A stretch of 64,000 nt of DNA from Caenorhabditis elegans (Eukaryota > Nematoda > Chromadorea > Rhabditida > Rhabditidae), in NCBI RefSeq assembly GCF_000002985.6, contig NC_003283.11, positions 9,982,001 to 10,046,000 on the forward strand. Reading direction: 5' to 3'. Under the pieces are notes generated by a model. That model ran no database searches, had not been told where the DNA came from, and worked only from the letters and a program-made list of their open reading frames with translations. Position numbers and translations under genes: made by a program. Positions 36,701 through 46,358 of this stretch are shown here, one piece after another (position 1 is the first letter of the stretch; every line of letters starts with the position of its first letter).

Positions 36701-39700
36701 AACTTTCCTGGCTAGTTATTGAGCAGAATTATTATCTACATAAATTTCTTATATTCTAAATTTTTTTATATTAAGCTCGAAACACTCACTTTTGGTTTTA
36801 TTCCGATATTCGATTATTGATCGCTCTCCTTATGCAGCATCTTCTTCAGCTTCAGAATAGCAATTAGCATAGTAGTTTTTCGAGAAAATTCTAGAAAAGT
36901 CTTGCAGCAATTGCATTGGGAATAGGCGACAGCACTTCTTTCCATTCTCAATAAATAAGCCTTGAGAGCTTTGTTACCCAACAAACATTGTGCTCCCTTA
37001 CTTGTTTTTTTCTATTTTCTAGTGAATCGTATTCTTAGCTCGTATCATCGACCAAAAAAAAAAAAAAAAGCATCAAGAACCAAAAAACAGTCATGCTAGC
37101 CAACGAGTGGACAAAATTATTGGGGAAATCCTCGTGAAGCATCAGAAATGGGCGGGGCGTCTGTTATACTATGTTGTTGTTGTTTCGGTTTTTGAGGTCC
37201 CAAAAATGGGGCGTAACTGTAAACAAGTGGAACAAGTCGTTCTGGAAACGTCCAAAGCTCGCCAGATGGTAATGTCTCAAAGACCAATCATCAATTTTGT
37301 CTGTCCCCTGTATAAAAGGCGGTGCATTTTCATTAGGTTCAACCAAAAATTTCTCTGAAAATTGAACAATTTCCCCCCGCAATTCTCATAATGCTTTCGA
37401 ATCCAAATCTGAAAAGACTGGTCATGAACCAGTGGCGCCCCGCTCAAATTTTGTTACTTGAGCAACCAGGACCATCCAGGCGATTCGTTGAGGTTGGCGT
37501 TTTGATTTAAATTTAGAAGTAGTTTGAAAAATTTGAACCGAAATATTTTCAGTACTAAGTTTACTCATTTTCGAAAACTGTTCTCTTGATGTAAACGTTC
37601 CAAATTTACTTTTTTCAGCTCGCTGGTTGGTCCGAAAATTGAATTGTCGACCCTTTGAGATTAGGTAGAAATTTTGAAAGAAAAATGAATAGAAATCTAG
37701 AGCAGCAAAGTGGCCAGCATCAAAGTAGTTGCCAAATTTTGAATTGAATAGTTAACTTGTAGGAGTTTATAAGTAGTTATTTACAAATCACATCATTTGG
37801 TATCTTCTCGTTTCTAAATTCAAGAATCAGTTCATAGTGCACTAGACCATCAAGTTTTAATAATAACACAATGACGTTTGCACGTCATTCTATTTTGATT
37901 CACCGACTGTCTAGTTGCGAAAACAGATCGAATGCACTACGGTCGTGATAACATAGAGAGTGACAGTCTGAAATTCTATTAGCGCTAGTGAACATATGAT
38001 CTCTTAGCGTTCTCTTATTCAAATAAACAAAGAGAAACAGAAAACAACATCAAAAAAGAGAGTTGAGAAGCTCAAAGACGACTAGCGCACCAATGATCAT
38101 GTTTTTGTTGACACCGTCTCACTTAGATGTCTGCGTCTCTAAGTTGTCTCTTGTGGGAAACCCCCCTTCTCGCCTGTTGACAAGGGGCGGGCACGTGAAG
38201 GCCTTCAGATTGGGGGTAGAATTTTCCTGAATCCACATTTTTTATCATATGAGCTGTGATCGAGGTCGTCGGACAATGTGACTAGTATATAAAGGCTTTT
38301 GCTGTAGTAGATTCACTCATCTTCTTTTATTCATTTCTATTCTTATATTTTCAGAAAAGTTAATACGATCTCTCAAGTAAATATATTTATCTGTAGGATG
38401 TAGCTTCTCTTTAATTTCTAATAAACGAGCGAAACGTCTAGAAACTTTTCATTCAGGCCCACTTTCATTTTTCTTTTTTCCAACTTTCTATAAAATTTTG
38501 TATATCTTCTTCTGAACTCAATAATAATAATTTGTTTATTACAGAATACAACGCACAACAAAATGAGCTTTATGGATAAAGTTAAAGACACCGCCAACAG
38601 CGCCTACGAATCAGTTGAAAATACTGCCGTTGGAGCCAAGGACGGAGTCGTCGGAGCAGTGAGTTTCTGACTTTAATTTCTATATCCAACATTAATTTTC
38701 AGTTCAACACCGTCGGTGAAAAGATTGGTGGAGCCTACGACAGCACCAAGCAATATGCTTCCGACAAAGTCTCTGCTGCCGGAGACTATGCTTCTGAAGC
38801 CGGAAAGAAGGTCGGCGACGCTGAGGATTCTATGATCCAAGGTGCCTACGATGCCAAGGATTCGGCTAAGGAAAGCGCTTCAAACGCTGGAAACAAGATC
38901 TCCAATGCGTTCACATCGTTGAAGGATTCCATCACTGGAGACAACGCTCACAAAACCGGAGAGGCGCTCAATGATAATTACGAATCCGTCAAGGAATCTG
39001 CTTCTGAGGCTGCCGACAGACTCAAGGAGCCAGCACAAAATACCGCTGACAATGCCAAGGATCTTGCCAACCAAACAGGAGAGGAGATGTCTGATGCTTT
39101 CGAGTCTGTCAAGCAACTCACTTCTGACACTGCCGAAAATGCCAAGGAGAATGCCCATGACGCTGCTGACACAGCTAAATCGTACAAAGACAAAGCCGGA
39201 GAGAAGGCTTCGGGAATCCTAGACTCTTTCAAGGCCCATGCTAGTGATGCTAAGGACAGCGTCGAGAACAAGGCTTCAGACGCTTACAACAGTGCCAAGG
39301 ATAAGGCTGGAGATGCTTGGGATTCCACCAAGGATGCTGCCGGAGATGCTAAGGATAAGACCAAGTCTTTCACTGAAAAGGTCGGAGACAAAATCTCGGG
39401 AGCTTATGATTCCGTCAAAGAAAAAGCTTCCGATGTAGCCGACTCTTTCAAGGCCCACTCGACTGACTCAAAGGACAACGTTGAGGTTAGAATATAAATA
39501 TTCCGATCAAAATACTTATTTTTACGTTTTCAGAACAAGGCCGCCGACGCCTACAACACTGCCAAAGATAAGGCTTCCGATGCCTGGGATAAGACCAAGG
39601 ACAAGGCTGGAGAGGCTAAGGACAAAATGGGAGACGCCTGGGACACCACCAAAGACAAAGCCGGTGATGCTTGGGATACCACCAAGGATAAGGCTGGCGA

Positions 39701-42700
39701 TGGAAAAGGAAAGGCTGGAGATGCCTGGGACACCACCAAGGACAAGGCTTCTGATGCTTGGGATACCACCAAGGATAAGGCTGGAGAAGCTAAGGATAAG
39801 ATGGGAGAAGCCTGGGATCATACCAAGGACAAGGCAGGAGAGGCTAAAGACAAAGCTTCCGATGCCGCAGATGATGCTCAGGGCAAGTCTAAATCGATGA
39901 CGGAGAAAATCGGAGATTCCATCTCTGGAGCTTGGGAATCCACCAAGGACACTGCTGTCAGCGCCAAGGACAAAACTGCTGAGGCTGCTGGCAAAGTTGG
40001 AGATTCCATCTCTGGAGCATACGACACCGTCAAAGAAAAGGCTTCCGACATCGCAGATTCCTTCAAAGCCCACTCTACTGACTCCAAGGATAATGTAGAG
40101 GTGAGAATATATAACAATTTCAGCTAAAATTAGAAAAAAGATTTAACTTTTGAAATTGCTGATTGTAATAATATGTTTAACCAATATGTTTTCAGAACAA
40201 AGCAGCAGATGCCTACAACTCTGCCAAAGATAAGGCCTCTGATGCTTGGGACAAGACCAAGGACAAGGCTGGTGACGCCAAAGACAAAGCCGCCGATGCT
40301 TGGGATACCACCAAGGATAAGGCTGGTGATGCTTGGGACTCCACAAAGGACCACGCCGCTGATGCCAAGGATAAGGCTTCCGATGCCGCAGGAGACGCCA
40401 AGGACAAGTCCAAGTCTCTAACCGAAAAGGCTGGTGATGCTATTTCTGGAGCTTACGATTCTGTCAAAGAAAAGGCTTCCGACATCGCGGACTCCTTCAA
40501 GGCCCACTCAACCAACTCCAAGGATAACGTTGAGGTAGGAATTCCTTCATTTGGTAGTAGTTTTTGATCATAAAAATTTATAAATGTCGAGTGTTTGAGC
40601 AATAACAATCTGACTTTTCTGATTTTACGTTTTTCTCAACTTCTAAACCTGCTTAACACCTTGTTTCTCTTTCTAGAACAAAGCGTCTGACGCTTATAAC
40701 TCTGCCAAGGATAAGGCTTCCGACGCCTGGGACAAAACCAAGGACAAGGCTGGCGAGGCCAAGGACAAGGCTGGAGATGCTTGGGACAACACCAAGGATA
40801 AGGCTGGCAACGCTTGGGACTCAACCAAGGACAAGGCTTCTGATGCTTGGGATACCACCAAGGACAAGGCCTCCGATGCCAAGGAATCTGCTGGAGACGC
40901 TGCTGACTCGGCGAAGGACAAGTCCAAATCTATCACTGAGACAATCGGTGATAAAATTTCTGGAGCCTATGACTCCGTTAAGGAAAAAGCTTCTGATGTA
41001 GCTGATTCGTTTAAGGCTCACTCTTCTGATGCCCAGGATACCGTAGAGGTTAGCCACCACAAGTACTTTAATGTTTTCTCTTCCTTCGAATAATTTATTG
41101 TTTAATAATAAAGGAATTGTACATAATTTGAATTGGTCGTGCTTGCTTGTCCTCGATTCCCATTGATCTGTCACAGTAGTCTTGTATTGTCTTGTCTTAT
41201 TGTATATATAACAAGAAATAAAAGATGTCCAGATAAGAGGTTTCAGCAAACATGCAGTTATTTTCTTTCAGATGATTTTTAAATGTGCCTTTAATTAATT
41301 AAATTTAATACGAGCTTGTGAGCCTTGGGGAAAATTAATAATGGCATGTATCTTCAGTGTCCTGAAATAAAAATTATTGCTCAACAAATTCTTTAAAATA
41401 TTGTTGGAATCACACTCACAAAATGTTTTCCCAAGAAAAATTACCAAAACACTCAGACGAAAGAAAATGTATTTGTATTTCCTCAAGACTCACATCTTGT
41501 ACGAGTCTGAATAAAAAATAAAGCAATAATTTTCACTCAAACAATTATTTCGTTTCAGAGTTCCGCCTCCGATACACTCGAGTCCGCCAAGCATCACGCG
41601 TCTGATGCTGCTGATGCTGCCCAAGACGCTTTCGATTCTGTCAAAGAGAAAACTACTGACATGTGGGATTCTGCGAAACATCAAACTTCCGATGCTGGAG
41701 ATTCTGCAGAAAAGCACTTTGATGATGCTGTCGACGCGGCCAAGGATGCTTATGATTCTGCTAAAGACAAGACTTCGGATACACTTGACTCTGTTAAGAA
41801 AGAAGGACAAGAAGCTTCCGACAGTACGAAATCCCTCACTAGTGACGCTGGAGATGCAATTTTGGGTGCCTATGATGCTGCCAAAGAAAAGGCTTCCGAT
41901 GCATGGGAGTCAACTAAGGAAATGGTTTCTGAAGCATATGAACAAGCTGAGAAACACGCTGATGATGGCGCTGATTCTGCTAAGGACTACGTCGAAGATG
42001 CAAAAGACAAAGCTTCCGATGTCTGGGATTCTGCAAAGGATAAAACGTCTGATGTTTTCGACTCTTTAAAGGAACACGGTGAAGATGCTTCTGATAGTGC
42101 CAAGGACCTCGCAAATGACGCAGAAGACGCAATCAAAGATACTTATGATTCGGCCAAAGAAAAAGCTTCCGATGCTTTCGATTCTGCAAAGGAACATGGT
42201 GAAGATGCGCAAGAATCTGCCAAAGAATATTTCGAACAGGCTAAGGAAAAAGCTTCTGACGCACTCGACTCTGCTCAGAAACACGGAGATGACGCTAAGG
42301 AATCTGCTCAGGGATATTTCGAGCAAGCCAAGGATAAGTCATCGGAAATTTGGGATTCTGCCAAGAAGCACGGAGAGGAGGCATCCGACTCTGCTAAAGA
42401 TTACTTTGAACAAGCGAAAGATAAGGCTTCGGATGCTGTGGAATCTGCAAAGAAGCAAGGGGAGGAAACTTCCGACGCTGCAAAAGAACACGCTGATCAT
42501 GCCAAAGGAAAAATTGCCGATGCCTGGGATGCTACCAAAGACAAGGCTGATGACGTGAAAGACACAGCTGGAGAAACATTCGAGAACATCCATCATTCAG
42601 CTACCACGGCTGTGGACGAGGCTAGAGAAAACGCTGCTGCAGCAAAGGACAATGCTTCGGAAAGTGCAGAGTCTACTAAGTATTCCATCGTCGACACTGC

Positions 42701-45700
42701 CAAGGGTATTGCTCATAGTGCCGAGGAAAAGCTCGAGGGAGCTGCTTCTGTTGTTGGAGATGCTGTTCAATACGTCAATGATTCGGCCACTTCAGCTGTC
42801 AGCACCGTTGCTGACTCCGTATCGTCCGCTGTTCACACAGTCGGAGAGAAACTTCACGACGCTGAAGAAGCTGCATCAAATTATATGCACGGAGCACATG
42901 TGAGTTTTATTGATTTCAATTTTACAAGTATCATGCATTCATTTTTATTTCAGAAATCCGCATCGGAAGCTGCCCATGATACTAAGGAAGCAGTTACATC
43001 GAAGGCCGCTGAAGTCGAGGTACGTCTCAAGAATTGTTGCAACTCGTGCTGTTCAATTAGCTGAGCATCACAAGAAAATTTTGTAGCTTGCAAGTAGTGC
43101 TACGTTTTTTTTTCTAAGTGTGTTCATCCTCTATTTAAAATGTTTTCTAAAAATTTTAGTGTGGCCTCATTTTTTCTCCAAATTACTGTTTTTATTTACA
43201 TGTTTCCCTGTCATTCAAGTGTGTTTTTTGTCCTTTGTATGGTTGTCCTTGTCTTACTAACCCTCTATCCTCTATTTTGCAGTGTATTACCTTTTTGTGA
43301 CGTTTTTCTCCGATCTTTCTGCTTGTACTCCTTCGTCCCCCTAGCTTCTGATATTTTCTCATCGTCATCGTCTTCGTCTTGTCAACAGCTTCTTCAGCTA
43401 CTTTCTCTCTGCGTCTACATCGTCTACTACGTTGCTTCACAACCATCACTTCACTTCTAATCTATCCATCTACTTCTACTACTTCTCTCTGTTTTGCTTC
43501 TACACCAACCTCTTATCCACTACCTTCTCATCAGAATGTCGTCAAAAGTTCATTGGGTCAACGCGCGGCTGCTTTGCACGAGAAAAAGAGGGAATTCTTC
43601 TATTCTACTCCTGAGAAGACGTCGACAGTGCCAGTTTTTGTTGAAGATCTAAACGAGCAAACACTGGATGATGTTCCTGATAAAGTGGAAGACATTGTCG
43701 CCGAGGTTGAGGTGGGTAAGGATCAGGAGGATCGGTTCGATATGGCTCGTTTTTCTTAGTTTTCCACTCATCAATACAAAAAACTTACAGTAGAGTTCAC
43801 TTTTGCATCTTGGTATTTTAATATCTTGAGTTGGGTTCCGGCATGATAGATTTATTATTGGGTTGGATTTTTTCGATGTTGGCTCGTTTTTTCTTAAGAA
43901 ACACAAAAAATCTTTACTGGTTTTTAATTTTTAGATGAAACCCATTTTATTTCATATTAGTAGGAAACGTTTTGTTTTTTCGACATTTTCTTGCACGTCT
44001 AGAGTGTGTTAACTGTTGTATTTTAACATTAAATTAAGATTTTTCGATAATTTCCTAACCATTTTAATATCTTCAATATTAATCAACTAAATAGTCTAGT
44101 TTGCTGCCATTCTGGCCTCCCAGCTAACATCCGAAGCGGTAAATGAAGTATGTGGAATTATGCCAACAACTACAGATGATTTCTACACATTTCCATCACC
44201 ATCAACAGCAAAGGTTCAGGTTCCATCCCCAAATGTCTATTATCACACACCTGTTTCATGTTACGTAGAAAAGCCTAATCCACATGTCTTGTCCGCTAAA
44301 TTTCACCACTAAAAAACTAATTTTTCGATTAGAAAAATAATTTGATCATGGAAAAATATGTAATCAATGTTGTCATTTAATACATCTAAAACAACTTTAT
44401 TTCCAACATTTGTCCAATTTTATTGATAATCAGAAATTATTTATATTTTCTTTATTTCAGAAGTCGGCTGCTGATGCTGCGAAGAACACTGCCGATGAAG
44501 CCAAGAAGACAGCCGAACACGTCGAGCAGAAGGTCGATGAGGTATAGAATTGCCTGAAACTAATATTTCAGTGCATACACTGACCTATCAATTTCACAAA
44601 TACACGCTCACAACGCACAGAAAAAAGAAAATTCGAATGCTTGTAAATATTACGGTTGTACATAACTGGTGACCAAAACCCCGTGTGAAATAAAATTTAA
44701 AAAATATGACGGGTTGAGGTCACATATTCTTAGATTTTAAATGTCTTCATTACTTCACAACGCTTTCCGCTGAACAGTTTTCGTGGACACGGAAGACGTC
44801 ATCTTCGTGATCAAAAATGATGAATTTCGCCTTCTATATACATGTATAATGATACGTTTTTCGATAGTTCTTTCAATAATAGCTTTAATGCTCTTGCCTG
44901 ATTTTGTAAATAAAATTCAAAAACTCGTGAAAAGTTATTATTATTAGCCGGATTTTCAGATACACATTTAGAATAAATAGTTAGAAAGACAAATGGAAAT
45001 AAATTGAAAAGAAATACATAAATAAATCTTGAATACAGGCAATTTTAAAAATTTATTATTTAATAGGGTTTATTGTTTTAAATTGAATTTGGAACTTGAA
45101 ATATCAGAACTGATAGTCTGTACCATAAAAATATCATCTACATACATGCGGGAATTGAGACGCAGAGTTTTCAACTAGTGTTAAAAAGACGCACGATTAA
45201 TATCGTGCGACGTCACACTTTTCTGGGAAAAAAATCCCGCAATTGTTGTATATAAAATTAGTAAGAATCTAGGAGCAAATAATTTGAATTCTTATACTTA
45301 CATTCACTCTAAAAACTCAGAATAGCCAAGATATGGGCGGGAACTATTTTCAGTGCAAAATTTTCCGCGAAATACTGCCACCTACAGTAACCCAAGCGTG
45401 ACTTCAATGTTTATATGTTTATTCTTCCCGTTAAAATTATCTGATAATCGAAAATTTCCCTGAATGTGAAGAGAAAATAAAATAAAAAATGAAAAGACAT
45501 TTCTGGAAAAATGTGCTTACAAAATAGGCCCCGCCCACAACTTGTAAGAAAGTATATAATATTTATAAATACGGAAATCTTAAATTTCGAATAAATTAAG
45601 TTAAATTTTCAGAACTTGAAAACTGGAACTCTTCCATCACCGAAAAGTGGAAATACGGACACTCTTCGCTCGACTCGTTCTGAAGGAACCCCTAACAAGA

Positions 45701-45720
45701 GAAGATGCACAATCCTTTAA
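27689..45720 (+). CDS. lea-1: LEA-1, group-3 late embryogenesis abundant protein (multi-isoform)
   Basis: lea-1 is needed for worm tolerance of desiccation, osmotic and heat stress; LEA proteins are disordered, fold into helices on drying and protect proteins and membranes. Shared exons, all phase 0: 31265-31471, 38545-38658, 38703-39485, 39534-40100, 40196-40534, 40677-41048, 41559-42899, 42954-43019, 43535-43711, 44461-44541 and 45613-45720. First exons at 27689, 29923 or 37391 fit in phase, and the internal ATG at 38563 gives the short form. Beginning at 29923 the model is 1397 residues; from 38563 it is 1309. The body is the 11-residue LEA motif (K-DKA-DAWDTTKDKAG) repeated many times, almost all Ala, Lys, Asp, Ser, Glu. 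Exon 43535-43711 is not LEA-like. The C terminus is KRRCTIL, a CaaX box. Real isoform combinations need transcripts; exon boundaries are firm, the locus K08H10.1 is recalled. Confidence 0.93.
29579..29735. repeat. Foldback repeat in a lea-1 intron
   Basis: TTAATGGTGGAGTAGCGCCA-GTGGGGAAATTG followed by TTTTAAAACATGCC recurs inverted at 29685-29735 (GGCATGTTTTAAAGCAATTT, CCCCACTCCACCTTTAA). It is a type of dispersed palindromic repeat common in C. elegans. The two arms are about 50 bases with a loop of about 50. Confidence 0.8.
29923..29961 (+). CDS. lea-1: Candidate first exon B of lea-1
   Basis: ATG plus 12 codons (MSRSPSPPTITLQ) ends at CAG|GTAACA in phase 0 and joins exon 31265 (QDEMSESADHLLDEL) in frame. 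Proline and serine rich. It would give the 1397-residue form. Confidence 0.65.
31265..31471 (+). CDS. lea-1: Acidic N-terminal exon of long lea-1 isoforms
   Basis: TTCATTTGCAG precedes a 69-codon phase-0 exon ending at AGC|GTAAGT. It is not LEA-like: it reads ESADHLLDELSKKLVDEVIP, GNQHFDEPKSQKTPPSSLND and YAEELLEAKLINTDE, with amphipathic helix character. It also contains an in-frame ATG (31274). It joins 38545 across a 7-kb intron, adding NTTHNK before the short-form methionine. Confidence 0.75.
34599..34645 (+). promoter_or_regulatory. NFI-type palindrome flanked by FOXO and NR5-type sites
   Basis: Within 47 bp are GTAAACA (34599-34605, the FOXO/DAF-16 core), TTGGCACTGTGCCAG (34613-34627, matching the NFI consensus TTGGC-N5-GCCA with one outer base off) and TCAAGGTCA (34637-34645, the NR5A/FTZ-F1 monomer site bound by NHR-25-type receptors). 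The stretch is GC-richer than its surroundings, so it may be an enhancer. Confidence 0.4.
36493..36552. promoter_or_regulatory. Cluster of four perfect FOXO (DAF-16) sites
   Basis: TGTTTAC occurs at 36500-36506, 36514-36520 and 36528-36534 and its complement GTAAACA at 36546-36552; a near match TGTTTAT lies at 36493-36499. GTAAACA is the DAF-16 binding element. The cluster is about 2 kb upstream of the short lea-1 start and 840 bp upstream of exon 37391. Confidence 0.6.
36884..36896. promoter_or_regulatory. Perfect three-unit heat-shock element
   Basis: GAAAATTCTAGAA is an exact GAA-nn-TTC-nn-GAA arrangement, the canonical HSF-1 site. It lies about 415 bp upstream of the TATA box at 37311 and 1.4 kb upstream of that at 38286. 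Confidence 0.6.
37219..37318 (+). promoter_or_regulatory. Compact stress-type promoter: FOXO site, HSE, CCAAT, TATA
   Basis: In order: GTAAACA (37219-37225), TTCTGGAAACGTC (37240-37252, two perfect HSE units and a third with one mismatch), CCAAT (37284-37288) and TATAAAAGGC (37311-37320). Spacing predicts initiation near 37340, giving a 5' leader of about 50 bases before the ATG at 37391. Nematode hsp promoters have the same HSE-TATA layout. Confidence 0.6.
37391..37492 (+). CDS. lea-1: Candidate stress-promoter first exon C of lea-1
   Basis: A 34-codon phase-0 exon runs from ATG to GAG|GTTGGC. It joins 38545 in frame. The peptide begins MLSNPNLKRLVMNQWRPAQI and ends PGPSRRFVE. Its first 24 residues have four basic and no acidic residues with interspersed leucines, so a mitochondrial presequence is conceivable. 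Support: correct phase, a donor, and the promoter module directly upstream. I do not know whether an annotated isoform begins here. Confidence 0.6.
38131..38197. promoter_or_regulatory. CTGCGTCTCT motif and E-box upstream of the short lea-1 form
   Basis: CTGCGTCTCT (38131-38140) is a motif over-represented in C. elegans promoters, which I associate with EOR-1 binding from memory. CACGTG (38192-38197) is a bHLH E-box. Both lie within 160 bp of the TATA box at 38286. Confidence 0.35.
38286..38293 (+). promoter_or_regulatory. lea-1: TATA box of the short lea-1 transcript
   Basis: TATATAAA is followed about 30 bases later by a likely start zone, then an untranslated segment near 38355-38374 that ends at CAA|GTAAAT, and the acceptor TTACAG at 38544 in front of the exon bearing the ATG at 38563. 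Confidence 0.55.
44100..44312 (+). CDS. lea-1: Candidate alternative terminal exon of lea-1
   Basis: An AGTCTAG acceptor ends at 44099 and the phase-0 frame stays open for 70 codons to TAA at 44310. The peptide (FAAILASQLTSEAVNEVCGI..., PSPNVYYHTPVSCYVEKPNP) is unlike LEA sequence, with prolines, tyrosines and cysteines. Joining 43711 or 43019 to it keeps frame. It would replace the CaaX ending. A short donor-like GTAAAT inside (after EA) is an alternative reading. Confidence 0.4.
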   Translation, partial: FAAILASQLTSEAVNEVCGIMPTTTDDFYTFPSPSTAKVQVPSPNVYYHTPVSCYVEKPNPHVLSAKFHH

Positions 45721-46358
45721 AATAATTATTCTTCCCATATTCAAGTATTCTCCCAGTGTTTTCTCTTTTCATCCTGATTCATATAAATGTGCTTCTTTTT
45801 CATCCCCAAGATCTGGTATATAAAACAGTAATTTTATCGCTACCCTCTGCATCCCCTCTACTACTGCTTCGCTAAATTGTTGTTGAATTGTTTCAATCTT
45901 TTTGGATTGCCCCGCCAACTATATTTACTATCAGTTTCCTCTGTTAATTCTTTGTTGTAGAAAGAAACAATCTCCCTTCCCCATTCCCATCTGACAAATA
46001 ATATTTACCACTACCAATATTGTGCCTTTTATAGGTTTCTTTTGCTTGCTTTGTTTTTAAAAATTCTACCAATTTTTGCTGAAATTCAGCCAATATCCCC
46101 CTAAATCGTTCAATTGTTTTATAATTCGTGTTCAATTGTAGTAAAATTTAAATAATGTATTTTTATTGACAACGAAAAAATGTTACAGGGTGCAATAATA
46201 CGAAACTAGAAGAATTAGTATAACTAACTATTAGAACAACTAGATACACAAAAAATGAACAACCCGAAACGGAAAGGACACATGAGAATTTGATTTTGTA
46301 ATGTATTTACAAATGAACAAATTGTGACGAGAATGCAAAAAAAATTAATTAAGTTTTT
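45721..46358. other. 3' UTRs of convergent lea-1 and acl-2
   Basis: The 638 bp between the two stop codons is AT-rich with no frame of note. On the minus strand AATAAA at 46162-46167 is the likely acl-2 poly(A) signal; lea-1 has only variant hexamers, such as TATAAA near 45783. Confidence 0.6.

Larger units (their letters stand above)
31472..38544. other. 7-kb lea-1 intron holding internal promoters
   Basis: The intron contains no other gene that I can support. It holds the regulatory sites listed separately between 34599 and 38293, the candidate first exon at 37391, a 17-A run near 37055, and long T-rich tracts (about 34800-36700) that produce spurious hydrophobic ORFs. Confidence 0.6.

Noticed and set aside
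35107-36715. Hydrophobic frames that look like membrane proteins in the lea-1 intron
   Set aside because: T-rich intron sequence; codons are almost all TTT, TTC, ATT and similar, with no family signature.
38880-40421. Several long antisense and shifted frames across the lea-1 exons
   Set aside because: They arise from the repetitive, codon-biased LEA sequence: avoiding stops in one frame leaves others open. Their translations are low-complexity mirror patterns, with no splice sites of their own.
41605-42596. Other-frame ORFs over the large LEA exon (plus and minus)
   Set aside because: Same by-product of the repeat; the phase-0 frame carries the LEA motif and joins neighbouring exons.
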